Origin: Solimonas fluminis
GTDB taxonomy: Bacteria > Pseudomonadota > Gammaproteobacteria > Nevskiales > Nevskiaceae
Reading direction: 5' to 3'
DNA: 64,000 bases
Assembly: GCF_002930645.1 (NCBI RefSeq)
Contig: NZ_PSNW01000010.1
Location: 281 to 64,280, forward strand
Made by a program: the position numbers and the translations under genes. The notes under the pieces were generated by a model. The model did not search any database. It saw only the letters and a program-made list of their open reading frames with translations, and had not been told where the DNA came from. This document shows positions 48,089-59,016 of this stretch, one piece after another. Each line of letters begins with the position of its first letter. The first letter of the stretch is position 1.

Positions 48089-49638
48089 AGCAGGGTTTCC
48101 GCCAGTCGATGGCTTGGCTGCATACCTGGGGCGGGCTGCTCTGCACCTGGCTGCTGTTCGCGGTGTTCTTCGCCGGCTCGCTGTCGTTCTACCGCGAGGA
48201 GCTGACGCTGTGGATGCAGCCGGAACTGCACCAGGCGCAGCGCGGCGGCGACGACGGGCTGGCGGCGGCCCTGGCCGTGCTGCAGCAGCGCGCGCCGCAG
48301 GCCAGGAGCTGGACGATCGCGTTGCCCGGGCCGCGCGATCCGGTGATCGAGGCCCGCTGGAACCACGGCAAGTTCGACCGCAAGGCCGTGGTGGTGCTGG
48401 ACCCGGCGACGGGCAGGGCCCTGGAGCCGCGCGAGACGGTCGGCGGCAGCTTCTTCCGCAACTTCCACTTCTCGCTGATGCTCAAGCGCACCGGCTACTG
48501 GATCGTCGGCATGGCCACGCTGATGATGCTGGTGGCCCTGATCACCGGCGTGGTGATCCACAAGAAGATCTTCAAGGACTTCTTCACCTTCCGGCCCGGC
48601 AAGTCGAAGCCGCGGGCCTGGCTGGATGTCCACAACGCCACCGGCGTCATGGCCTTGCCGTTCCTGCTGACGATCACCTACAGCGGCCTGCTGACCCTGG
48701 CCTACGTCTACATGCCGGCCGGCATGATCGCCGGGGGTATCGACAGCGAGCGCTTCCTCAGCGAGATCAGTCCGCGGCAGGAGCCCCCGGAGGCGCGCAG
48801 CGGCAAGCCGGCGACGCTCACCGCTCTGGCGCCGTTGCTGGAGCAGGCCCGCCGGCATTGGCAGGGGGCGGCACCGGGCTCCGTGACGATCCACCATCCG
48901 GGCGATATCGCCGCCGTGATCGACGTGGCCCGCCGCCGCGGCACCGGCATCACGGCACGCATCGAGCCGGTGATGCGTTTCGACGGCGTCACCGGGCGAC
49001 TGATCGCGGCGCAGGAGCAGAGCGCACCCGGCGCCGTGACCTACGGCGCGATGTACGGCCTGCACGTGGCCTGGTTCGCCGAACCTTTCCTGCGCGGGCT
49101 GCTGTTCGTCATGGGAGCGATGGGCTGCCTGGTGATCGCCAGCGGCGCGGTGGTCTGGGGCGCCAAGCGGCGCGAGCAGCATGGCGCCACCCATGCCGCG
49201 GTCGGCTATCGGGCCGCGGAGTCCCTGAACGTGGCGGGCATTGCCGGCATGGCGGTGGCGACGGCCGTGCTGCTCTGGGCCAACCGCCTGCTGCCGGCGG
49301 AACTGGCCGAGCGCGCACTGGCGGAACGGCAGTGGTTCTTCGGTGCCTGGCTGCTGTGCCTGCCGCATGCGCTGCTGCGCCCGCGTGTCGCGGCCTGGCG
49401 CGAGCAGTTGTGGCTGGCGGCGATCCTGCTGGCGCTGCTGCCTTTCGCGGTGCGGTTCTCCGGTGGGCTGTCCCTGCCGCAGGCCCTGCTGCAGGGGCGG
49501 GGGGCGGTCGCCGGCGTTGAACTCGCGGCGTTGGCTTTCGCCGCGCTGCTGGCCTGGGCAGGCTACCGGATCGCCTCGGTGAAGCCGGCGCTGCCGCGTG
49601 CGCGCCCGGCAAGGCCGTTGCCGGAGGCGGCGGCATGA
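48085..49638 (+). CDS. PepSY transmembrane protein, probable ferrisiderophore reductase
   Basis: 517 residues. Typical PepSY-TM layout: an N-terminal helix after MAWLHTWGGLLC, a periplasmic PepSY part, helices around MATLMMLVALITGVVIHKK and FFTFRPGKSKPRAWLDVHNATG, and several C-terminal helices. His residues in LHTWGG, RNFHFSL, DVHNATG and GLHVAWF could bind heme. The family includes FpvG-type inner-membrane reductases that release iron from siderophores in the periplasm. It overlaps its neighbours on both sides (ATGA at 48085, and 49635). Confidence 0.88.
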   Translation: MKQGFRQSMAWLHTWGGLLCTWLLFAVFFAGSLSFYREELTLWMQPELHQAQRGGDDGLAAALAVLQQRAPQARSWTIALPGPRDPVIEARWNHGKFDRKAVVVLDPATGRALEPRETVGGSFFRNFHFSLMLKRTGYWIVGMATLMMLVALITGVVIHKKIFKDFFTFRPGKSKPRAWLDVHNATGVMALPFLLTITYSGLLTLAYVYMPAGMIAGGIDSERFLSEISPRQEPPEARSGKPATLTALAPLLEQARRHWQGAAPGSVTIHHPGDIAAVIDVARRRGTGITARIEPVMRFDGVTGRLIAAQEQSAPGAVTYGAMYGLHVAWFAEPFLRGLLFVMGAMGCLVIASGAVVWGAKRREQHGATHAAVGYRAAESLNVAGIAGMAVATAVLLWANRLLPAELAERALAERQWFFGAWLLCLPHALLRPRVAAWREQLWLAAILLALLPFAVRFSGGLSLPQALLQGRGAVAGVELAALAFAALLAWAGYRIASVKPALPRARPARPLPEAAA

Positions 49639-49961
49639 TGCTGGCGGCGCTGATGCTGGTCTATGCCGGCTGGATGGCCCTGTGCCTGGCGATGACGCGC
49701 CACCAGCGCCCGCTGCTGCAGCGCGAGTTGGGCCGGCGGGCGTCCGCCCTGTTGCGTTCGGGTGGGGGAGTGCTGTTGCTGCTGGGGCTCGGCGCGGCTG
49801 TCTGCGCGCAGGGTTGGCACATCGGGCCGGTCGCCTGGGTCGCCTGCCTGGCGGTTTCCGGGATCGCCCTGGTGCTGACACTGCCATATCGGCCGCGTGC
49901 ATGCCTGCGATTTGCAGGGCTGGCGCTCGCACTGGCGCCGTTGCTGGCCGCATGGGCCTGA
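49635..49961 (+). CDS. DUF3325-type small membrane protein
   Basis: 108 residues, three helices; starts MMLAALMLVYAGWMALCLAMTRHQRPLL, which resembles the DUF3325 pattern (ala-rich helix, then MxRH). Overlaps the PepSY gene end by four bases. DUF3325, DUF3649 and PepSY proteins recur as a set beside siderophore receptors. The role is unknown; a partner of the reductase is likely. It is the last gene of the first iron transcript. Confidence 0.78.
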   Translation: MMLAALMLVYAGWMALCLAMTRHQRPLLQRELGRRASALLRSGGGVLLLLGLGAAVCAQGWHIGPVAWVACLAVSGIALVLTLPYRPRACLRFAGLALALAPLLAAWA

Positions 49962-49985
49962 AGAGCGAGGCGCTGCGGTTAACAT

Positions 49986-50004
49986 GGAAATGATTCTCAC
50001 CTAC
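49986..50004. promoter_or_regulatory. Fur-box-like site before the second PepSY unit
   Basis: GGAAATGATTCTCACCTAC shares 11 of 19 positions with the Fur consensus, with a good left half (AAATGAT) and a weak right half. It lies 41 bases before the GTG of the next gene. On its own it is weak; the context of an iron cluster makes it plausible. Confidence 0.45.
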
Positions 50005-50045
50005 AATTCAGACTCCTCCCGCCGCTGCCCGCGCTGAGCCCTGCC

Positions 50046-50375
50046 GTGTCCGTCTCCGATCCTGCTGTCCGCCGCCGTTTCTGGTCGCGCTTCGCGCTGG
50101 CCGGTCCGGTGGTTTTCCTCTGCGCCGCGCTGGTCATGTGCGGCGGTGCGCTATGGCTGCCCAAGGGCGCGGCGCAGATCGACAACCTGGTGATGCCGAT
50201 CGTGCTGTTCCCGGCGATCTGGGCGGGGCTGTTCTTCTATGCCTACCTGGACCGCAGCCTGGCGCGCGCCTGGGCAGTGATCGGCGGACTGTCGCTGGTT
50301 CACCTCGCCGTGATCGGCCTCTACGTCATGCAGACCATGCAAGCGGCCAAGGCCGCAGGGGCGGGTGCCTCGTGA
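50046..50375 (+). CDS. Small membrane protein preceding PepSY
   Basis: 109 residues from GTG 50046. Three hydrophobic helices (AGPVVFLCAALVMCGGALWL, LVMPIVLFPAIWAGLFFYAYL, GGLSLVHLAVIGLYVMQTM). No domain name is secure. The end overlaps the GTG of the next PepSY gene (GTGA), so the two are coupled. It is analogous in place to the DUF3649 gene of the first unit. Confidence 0.75.
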   Translation: MSVSDPAVRRRFWSRFALAGPVVFLCAALVMCGGALWLPKGAAQIDNLVMPIVLFPAIWAGLFFYAYLDRSLARAWAVIGGLSLVHLAVIGLYVMQTMQAAKAAGAGAS

Positions 50376-51967
50376 TCAAGCTGTCGCAGGAGCGCAACAA
50401 ATCCCTGCTGGCGGTGCACGGCTGGTCGGCCGTGTTCCTGGGCCTGCTGCTGTACGCGGTGATCCTCACCGGCGTCGCCTCGGTCTTCGCCAAGGAGCTG
50501 GGCGACTGGTCCAGCCCGCTCGCGCAGCCGGTGGCGGATCCCTTCAGGCCTGGCACCGACCGCATGCTGCGCGAGTTCGCCGCCACGGTGGATCCCCAGT
50601 ATCACGAGGAGATGTTCGTGTTCCCGCGCGCCGGGGACCGGCTCTACGCCTTCTTCCACAAGCACGAGACCGATGAGGACGGCAAGCCGCGCGAGCGCGG
50701 CGTGGCCGCCGAGTTCGATCCGAACACGCAGACCCTGATCGAGCGCCGCGAGGGCACCGACGAGGACGTGGATGCCGGCGACCGCGCCAATGCGCTGGGC
50801 GACTTCATGGTGGAACTGCATGTGCGCCTGCACCTGCCGAACCCCTGGGGGCTGCTGCTGACCGGCGTGCTGGGCCTGGCCATGCTGGTGGCGGCGATCA
50901 CCGGCTTCGTCGTGCACCGCCATCTGATCAAGGAGTTGTTCACGCTGCGTCGGCACAAGGAGAAGCTGCTGTCGGCGCGCGACACGCATGTCATCGCCGG
51001 CACCTGGAACCTGCCGTTCGCCTTCATCCTGGCCTTCACCGGCAGCTACTTCAGCTTCGGCAGCGCCTTCGGCATCCCGGCGGTGGCGATGGTGGTGTTC
51101 GGCGGCGACCAGGAGAAGATGATCGAGACGGTCATCGGCAATCCCCCGAAGGAAGACAAGACACCGGCCCCGGTGGCGGACTTTGATCGCATGATCGCCG
51201 ACGTCCGCGGCCGCACCGACGCCGCGCTGAACTTCATCACCGTGCAGCACTGGGGGCGCGCCGACTCCCTGGTGACGATGTTCATGCAGTACCCCGAGGG
51301 CAAGCTGCTCGGGCCGACCTATGTCTACAGCGGTGCCACCGGCGAGTTCCGCTACGCCAAGCCCAGTCTCGGCCTGCAGCCATCGACCGGCGGTGCGCTG
51401 TTCGAGCTGATGGGGCCGCTGCATTTCGGCAACTTCGCCGGTGTGTTCTCCAAGGCGGCCTGGTTCGCCCTGGGCTTTGCCGGCGCCTACGTCACGATCA
51501 CCGGATTGATGCTGTGGACGCTGCGCCGGCGCGAGCAGCGCGGCTGGCGGCACCTGGCACGGGCCACCGTTTGGGTGGGTTACGGCCTGCCGCTGGCGCT
51601 GGCGGCACCGGCCTACGCTTTCTTTCCGCTGCGCGCCGCCGGCGAGCTGGTCCACGGGCCGATGATGACGGTCTTCCTGCTGGTGGCGCTGGCCGCCGCC
51701 GGCATCGCCTGGGGCCTGCGCAGCCTGACGCTGGCACGCCGCATCCTGCTGGGGCTGACCGGCCTGGCCCTGCTGCTGCTGCCGGCGCTGCGCCTGCTGA
51801 GCGGCGGGGCGGGGTGGCCGCTGGCCTTCGAATCCGGCCTGCATACGGTGCTGGCATTGGACATCGCCTTTGCCGTCGGCGGACTGCTGTGCCTGCTCTC
51901 CGCGTCGCGCCGGCACGCGGAGAATGCGGCGGCGGATGAGGAACTCGACGAAGCGGTGGAAGCATGA
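50372..51967 (+). CDS. PepSY transmembrane protein, second copy
   Basis: 531 residues. Starts VIKLSQERNKSLLAVHGWSA, with PepSY-TM helices around AVFLGLLLYAVILTGVASVF, LGLAMLVAAITGFVVHRHLI and AWFALGFAGAYVTITGLMLW. Conserved His in VHGWSA, ELHVRLH, VVHRHL and DTHVIAG suggest heme binding. It differs clearly from the first PepSY protein, so it is not a recent duplicate. It is coupled to the small protein upstream and to the one downstream (ATGA at 51964). Probable second iron or siderophore reductase. Confidence 0.87.
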   Translation: MIKLSQERNKSLLAVHGWSAVFLGLLLYAVILTGVASVFAKELGDWSSPLAQPVADPFRPGTDRMLREFAATVDPQYHEEMFVFPRAGDRLYAFFHKHETDEDGKPRERGVAAEFDPNTQTLIERREGTDEDVDAGDRANALGDFMVELHVRLHLPNPWGLLLTGVLGLAMLVAAITGFVVHRHLIKELFTLRRHKEKLLSARDTHVIAGTWNLPFAFILAFTGSYFSFGSAFGIPAVAMVVFGGDQEKMIETVIGNPPKEDKTPAPVADFDRMIADVRGRTDAALNFITVQHWGRADSLVTMFMQYPEGKLLGPTYVYSGATGEFRYAKPSLGLQPSTGGALFELMGPLHFGNFAGVFSKAAWFALGFAGAYVTITGLMLWTLRRREQRGWRHLARATVWVGYGLPLALAAPAYAFFPLRAAGELVHGPMMTVFLLVALAAAGIAWGLRSLTLARRILLGLTGLALLLLPALRLLSGGAGWPLAFESGLHTVLALDIAFAVGGLLCLLSASRRHAENAAADEELDEAVEA

Positions 51968-52251
51968 GCACCTACGCCTTCGCTGCCGTCGCCAGCCTGA
52001 TCAGCCTGCTGCTGCTTCTGCCCATCGCCCTGCGTGACCCCAAGCGCCTGCGTAGCCTGCGCCGCCCCGTACCCAAGCCCGGCCGGGAGCGGCAGCTGCT
52101 GGGTTGGGGCACGCTTCTGCCCGGGGCGGCACTGGTGCTGCTGGGCCAATGGCCGGCCCTGCTGATCTGGCTGGGCACGGTCACCACACTGGGTTGGCTG
52201 CTGGTGCAGTTGCTGGCCCGCCTGGGGGCGCCGTCGCCGCGTGCGGGCTGA
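51964..52251 (+). CDS. Small membrane protein after the second PepSY
   Basis: 95 residues, three hydrophobic helices (FAAVASLISLLLLLPIAL, LLGWGTLLPGAALVLLG, LLIWLGTVTTLGWLLVQLL). It overlaps the PepSY stop by four bases. No family recognised with confidence. It closes the second iron transcript. Confidence 0.75.
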   Translation: MSTYAFAAVASLISLLLLLPIALRDPKRLRSLRRPVPKPGRERQLLGWGTLLPGAALVLLGQWPALLIWLGTVTTLGWLLVQLLARLGAPSPRAG

Positions 52252-52335
52252 GCCGGGGGCGCGCCCGCATCCGTGGCGTTGACCTGGCGTTGACGCGGCG
52301 GCCGCTACGATCGGGCTGTCTCCCCGAGCCCGATC

Positions 52336-53082
52336 ATGATCCGCCGCCCTCCACGTACGCCTGCCTTGCTTCTCGCCGCGCTGATGCCGCTTGCCGCGCA
52401 GGCCGGCATCTTCGAGACCAGCAGCCCCGATCCCAGCACCCGGCTGAAGACGGAGCCGCAGCTGGGCTGGAAGGACGATGGCAGCAAGACCACCTGGGCC
52501 ATGCCCTCGCTGTCGGTGGACCTGCCGTTGCGGCCTGGGCTGCACGCCAACGTTTCCAGCGGCTACGGCCGCGTCGAGAGCGATGGGGGCGACCGCGCCC
52601 GCGAGGGTTTGGCCGACAGCAAGGCCGGCTTCAAATGGCGCTTCTACGAGAACCGGGCTGCGCTCTCGCGCCTGGCCCTGGGCGTCGAACCCAAGCTGGG
52701 AATCCCGACGGCCGATGACGGCAGCGGCCTCGGGGCCAATTGCTGGAAGCTGGCCCTGCCGCTGCTGGCAGCCTACGAGGCCGGGCGCCTGCGCCTCGAG
52801 GGGCAACTCGGCTATACCCATGCCTTCGGTGGGCAGGACGACGACATCCTGCTGGGCGCACTGGCCCTGGTCACGGTGACGCCGCGGCTCAAACTGGGCG
52901 GCGAGATCGTGGAGGATTCGCCGGCCGACGACATTCACCGCCGCCAGGTGCGCGCCAACCTCGGCCTCAAGTACAGGCTGATGCGCGACCTGGAACTGCA
53001 TGGCCTGGCCGGCCGCAGCATCGACAATCATCGCGGCGATACGGTCGAGCAGGCGCGCATGATCCTGCAGATGCTGTTCTGA
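52336..53082 (+). CDS. Outer-membrane beta-barrel protein, transporter-like
   Basis: 248 residues. Signal peptide (LLLAALMPLAAQAG), then alternating polar and hydrophobic strands and a C-terminal Phe (MILQMLF), the outer-membrane insertion mark. The pattern (KLGIPTADDGSG; YTHAFGGQDDDILLGA; KLGGEIVEDSPADD) resembles transporter-like barrels of the MetA-pathway-of-phenol-degradation type. Its ligand is unknown. It follows the iron island by 84 bases and could be linked to it, but no operator is visible. Confidence 0.78.
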   Translation: MIRRPPRTPALLLAALMPLAAQAGIFETSSPDPSTRLKTEPQLGWKDDGSKTTWAMPSLSVDLPLRPGLHANVSSGYGRVESDGGDRAREGLADSKAGFKWRFYENRAALSRLALGVEPKLGIPTADDGSGLGANCWKLALPLLAAYEAGRLRLEGQLGYTHAFGGQDDDILLGALALVTVTPRLKLGGEIVEDSPADDIHRRQVRANLGLKYRLMRDLELHGLAGRSIDNHRGDTVEQARMILQMLF

Positions 53083-53118
53083 GGCGATAATCCGCGCCTA
53101 TCCCAGGTGGAGCGCGAC

Positions 53119-53508
53119 ATGCGGATCGGCGATATCGCAAGGCAGGCAGGCACTACGCCCAAGGCCATCCGCCACTATGAGCTTCTGGGGATTCTCCCGG
53201 CGGTCCCGCGACAGGGCAGCTATCGCCGCTACAGCGAGCGCGACCTGATGTTCGTGCGCCTGGTACGCCAGGCGCAGGCCCTGGGTTTCCGCCTGGCGGA
53301 GTTGCGCGGCCTCTATCCGGCCGATGGCGAGCCCGACTGGTCCCGGGTGCTGGCTGCCCTGCTGGAGCGGCGCCGGCAGGTCGCGGCGGACATCCAGCGG
53401 CTGCAGGCGCTGGACTTGCAGTTGCAGGCGGTGGAGGCGGAAACCCGCGCCTGTCTTGGCGGTGGCGGCGGGGAATGCGCGGCGGCACCGGTACGCCGGG
53501 CGGCTTGA
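53119..53508 (+). CDS. MerR-family regulator
   Basis: 129 residues. The N-terminal winged helix (MRIGDIARQAGTTPKAIRHY, then RYSERDLMFVRLVRQAQ) and C-terminal coiled coil (about 80-115) are typical. ATG 53119, seven bases after GGAG, was chosen over GTG 53107. The tail holds one Cys in TRACLGGG and one in GECAAA, too few for a clear metal site, so a small-molecule or redox ligand is likely. It is followed by a MerR-type promoter reading toward the quinone reductase gene. Confidence 0.88.
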   Translation: MRIGDIARQAGTTPKAIRHYELLGILPAVPRQGSYRRYSERDLMFVRLVRQAQALGFRLAELRGLYPADGEPDWSRVLAALLERRRQVAADIQRLQALDLQLQAVEAETRACLGGGGGECAAAPVRRAA

Positions 53509-53536
53509 CTCTGCCCCTAGGGGCAGGCTGCAAGCT
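53505..53536 (+). promoter_or_regulatory. MerR-type promoter for the quinone reductase
   Basis: A TTGACT -35 box (53505-53510) is directly followed by the perfect palindrome CTGCCCCTAGGGGCAG (53511-53526) and a poor -10 at about 53530-53536. A palindrome inside an overlong 19-20 base spacer is the hallmark of promoters twisted open by MerR proteins. The -35 overlaps the merR stop codon. Confidence 0.75.
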
Positions 53537-53562
53537 CCGGTTCCCGCCACCGGAGCCGCCCC

Positions 53563-54153
53563 TTGAGTCCACGCGTCCTCATCATCCTCGCGCACCCCGC
53601 CGAAGACAGCCTCTGTCATGCGCTGGCCGCGAGCTACGCGGCGGGCGCGCTGCAGTCCGGGGCGGAAGTGCGCCGGCTGGATCTGGGGCGCATGAGCTTC
53701 GACCCGGTGCTGCGCCAGGGCTATCGCGGCTCGCAGCCCCTTGAGCCGGATCTGGTGTCGGCGCAGCAGGAGCTGCTGTGGGCACGGCATCTGGTCTTCG
53801 TCTATCCGGTCTGGTGGGGGGCGATGCCGGCGCTGCTGAAGGGTTTCCTGGACCGCGTGCTGCTGCCTGGCTTTGCCTTCCGCTACCGCCGTGATTCGGT
53901 CTGGTGGGACCGGCTGCTGGCCGGGCGCAGTGCGCAGCTCATCGTCACCATGGACACGCCGCCCTGGTACTACCGCTGGTTCTACCGCCAGCCCGGCCAC
54001 GAACAGATGCGGCGCACCGTGCTGGAGTTCTGCGGCATCCGCCCGGTGCGGGTAAAGAGTTTCGGCGCGGTGCGCAGCGCCACGCCGGCCCAGCGCGCGC
54101 GCTGGCTGGAATGGGCGCGGCGGCAGGGTGCGCGCTTGCCGCCGCGGACATGA
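53563..54153 (+). CDS. NAD(P)H quinone reductase / flavodoxin-like oxidoreductase
   Basis: 196 residues from TTG 53563, which has GGAG seven bases upstream. Flavodoxin-like NQO/KefF-type fold: VLIILAHPAEDSLCHALA, then HLVFVYPVWWGAMPALLKGF and FLDRVLLPGFAF, the FMN-binding and family signature. The C-terminal region VLEFCGIRPVRVKSFG is also typical. It reduces quinones or electrophiles by two electrons. Activation by the upstream MerR protein is inferred from the promoter architecture. Confidence 0.9.
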   Translation: MSPRVLIILAHPAEDSLCHALAASYAAGALQSGAEVRRLDLGRMSFDPVLRQGYRGSQPLEPDLVSAQQELLWARHLVFVYPVWWGAMPALLKGFLDRVLLPGFAFRYRRDSVWWDRLLAGRSAQLIVTMDTPPWYYRWFYRQPGHEQMRRTVLEFCGIRPVRVKSFGAVRSATPAQRARWLEWARRQGARLPPRT

Positions 54154-54156
54154 AAA

Positions 54157-54187
54157 AAGGGGTGCCGGCCCACGGCCGGCACCCCTT
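54157..54187 (-). terminator. Terminator of the 2,4-dienoyl-CoA reductase gene
   Basis: A perfect 14-bp stem (54157-54170 with 54174-54187) and a 3-base loop; read on the minus strand it ends in a run of T residues (A run at 54153-54158 on the plus strand). It lies just after the fadH stop. On the plus strand there is no T run, so it mainly serves the minus strand. Confidence 0.85.
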
Positions 54188-54201
54188 GGACCGCACTCCA
54201 C

Positions 54202-57178
<2,977 letters not shown>

Positions 57179-57204
57179 CGGGTGCTGGTCTTGCCGGGCA
57201 TATG

Positions 57205-57247
57205 TGATAACGTCCGTTATCAAATCATCCGGTAACGATCGTTGTCA
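57205..57247. promoter_or_regulatory. Tandem TetR operators
   Basis: Two 18-base sites with the shared pattern TAACG-NN-CGTT. The first (57205-57222) is TGATAACGTCCGTTATCA with perfect 8-bp arms; the second (57230-57247) is CGGTAACGATCGTTGTCA with weaker outer bases. Their centres are 25 bases apart and the second abuts the TetR ATG at 57248. They should control both the regulator and the divergent hydrolase. Confidence 0.78.
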
Positions 57248-57883
57248 ATGTCAAAGCAGACACAGGCGCTGTCCGGCGGGTCGGGGCGCACCTACCGCGG
57301 CGTCAGCGAAGAGGCGCGCCGCGCGGAGCGCCAGCAGAAGCTGATCGAGACCGCCATCGAGGCCTTCGGCACCCGCGGCATCCGCCATGTCTCCCTGCGC
57401 GATATCTGCGCCGCCGCCGGCTACACGCCGCGCTACTTCTACGAGTCCTTCGCCGATCTCGACGAACTGATGGCGGCGATGGTGGAGGTGCTGCTGCAGC
57501 GCCTGGTCGATGAACTGCGGGGCGCCCTGCTGACGGGCCCGCGCGACGACCCCGCCCAGCTTGCGCGGCGGATGGTGCGCGCCTACCTGGAGTTCCTGCG
57601 CAAGGATGCGCGCGTCACGCGCATCCTGATGATCGAGATCTACGGCATCGGCCTGGACATGGACCGCCTGGCCAACCGCTTCATGCTGACCCTGGGGCCT
57701 GAGTTCGGTCCGCTGCTCGAACTGCAGAAGCAGTGGGACCTGCCGCGCCGTGCGAGCAAGGGCCTGGTGGCCACGGGCGTGCTCGGCGCCATGGTGTTCA
57801 TCGGCACGCGCTGGGTGTCCACCGGCTTCGGTGCGCCGATCGAGGCCGTGACCGATAGCTGCATGGCCTTCCTGCGCGGCTGA
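57248..57883 (+). CDS. TetR-family regulator
   Basis: 211 residues. TetR helix-turn-helix near residues 25-70 (IETAIEAFGTRGIRHVSLRD, then AGYTPRYFYESFADLDEL). The ligand domain is not assignable. ATG 57248 touches the second operator directly, so autoregulation is very likely. Target: the divergent alpha/beta hydrolase. An inducer of ester, acyl or hydrophobic type would fit the target but is not shown. Confidence 0.9.
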   Translation: MSKQTQALSGGSGRTYRGVSEEARRAERQQKLIETAIEAFGTRGIRHVSLRDICAAAGYTPRYFYESFADLDELMAAMVEVLLQRLVDELRGALLTGPRDDPAQLARRMVRAYLEFLRKDARVTRILMIEIYGIGLDMDRLANRFMLTLGPEFGPLLELQKQWDLPRRASKGLVATGVLGAMVFIGTRWVSTGFGAPIEAVTDSCMAFLRG

Positions 57884-58005
57884 CCAGCGCCGCCGCGCCA
57901 GCCCCGGCTGTCGCCGGCACCAAGGCCGGCGGGCGGCGCAGGCGACAGACTGCGGGCCGTATCCATTGCAATGAGCCGTCCGCAGAACGGCCGGGGAGCC
58001 CGTCA

Positions 58006-58896
58006 ATGAGCAGGAAGCAGTCCGGCCAGCCCGCGCTGGCGCCGGTGCGCAGCGGCTATCTGGCCTATGGCCAGTACCGCCTGGCCTATGAGACCTGGGG
58101 CGAGGCCGGCGGCGTGCCGGCACTGCTGGTGCACGGCATCCTGCTGGATGCCGGCATCAATCGCGGCATCGCCCGGCGCATGGCCGCCGAGGGTTACCGC
58201 GTGATCCTGCTGGACCTGCTGGGCCACGGCCGCAGCGACCGCACCACCGACCCCAAGGAGCATCGCGCCGAGTTCTATGCCGACCAGGTGATCGCCGCGC
58301 TGGATCATTTCGGCATCGACAAGGCCTTGGTCGGCGGCATGTCGCTGGGTTCGATCACCGCCCTGCATGTCGCGCAGAAGGCGCCGCAGCGGCTGCTGGG
58401 GCTGTTCCTGGAGATGCCGGTGATGGAGTGGTCCATGCCCTGGGCAGCCTTCCTGCTGGGCCCGGTGCTGATCGCTACGCGCTACGCGGAGCGGCCCTAT
58501 GCCTGGATGGCCAGGCGCTTCGCCGCCATGAAGCGGCCGCGCAACGACCTGCTGGCGACGCTGCACAGCGCCGCCAGCCTGCCGCCGCGCAACGTGGCGG
58601 CAATCCTGCATGGCGTGCTGGTGGGGCCCCTGGTGCCGCCGGTGGCGATGCGCCGGGCCATTTCCGTACCGACCCTGGTGATCGGCCATGGCGGCGACAA
58701 GCTGCATGGCTACCGGGATTCCGAGTCCCTGGCGCGCCAGATTCCCGGGGCCCGGCTGCTGCCCGCCCGGCACATCCTGGAAATGCGCCTCCACCCCGAG
58801 CGGGTCTGGCCCGAGATCAGCGACTTCCTGCGGGAAGTCGCGCAGGGGCGGGCGGCCCCGGCCCCGCGGCGCAAGGGACGGCGCCGGCAGGGCTGA
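58006..58896 (+). CDS. Alpha/beta hydrolase
   Basis: 296 residues. Oxyanion HGILLDAG, LLDLLGHGRSDR, nucleophile Ser in GGMSLGSITALH (GxSxG), a late Asp in GHGGDKLHGY and His in ARHILEMRLHPE. The C-terminus is basic (RRKGRRRQG). It follows the TetR gene by about 120 bases on the same strand and precedes DUF1329; whether it shares the TetR control is unclear. An inverted repeat (57908-57915 with 57941-57948) lies before it. Confidence 0.88.
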   Translation: MSRKQSGQPALAPVRSGYLAYGQYRLAYETWGEAGGVPALLVHGILLDAGINRGIARRMAAEGYRVILLDLLGHGRSDRTTDPKEHRAEFYADQVIAALDHFGIDKALVGGMSLGSITALHVAQKAPQRLLGLFLEMPVMEWSMPWAAFLLGPVLIATRYAERPYAWMARRFAAMKRPRNDLLATLHSAASLPPRNVAAILHGVLVGPLVPPVAMRRAISVPTLVIGHGGDKLHGYRDSESLARQIPGARLLPARHILEMRLHPERVWPEISDFLREVAQGRAAPAPRRKGRRRQG

Positions 58897-59016
58897 CAGG
58901 CGCGGCTGTCGAGAAAGCCATTGGCCACTGTTGCATTGGTGGCAGAATCCCGGGGCATTACTACGAATGCGCCTCGAGCCTCTTCCGGCCGATGGACGCC
59001 CGGGAGGAGAACAACG

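Noticed and set aside
57908-57948. 8-bp inverted repeat CTGTCGCC/GGCGACAG after the TetR gene
   Set aside because: Loop of 25 bases holding its own GC-rich palindromes and no T run; too weak to call a terminator.
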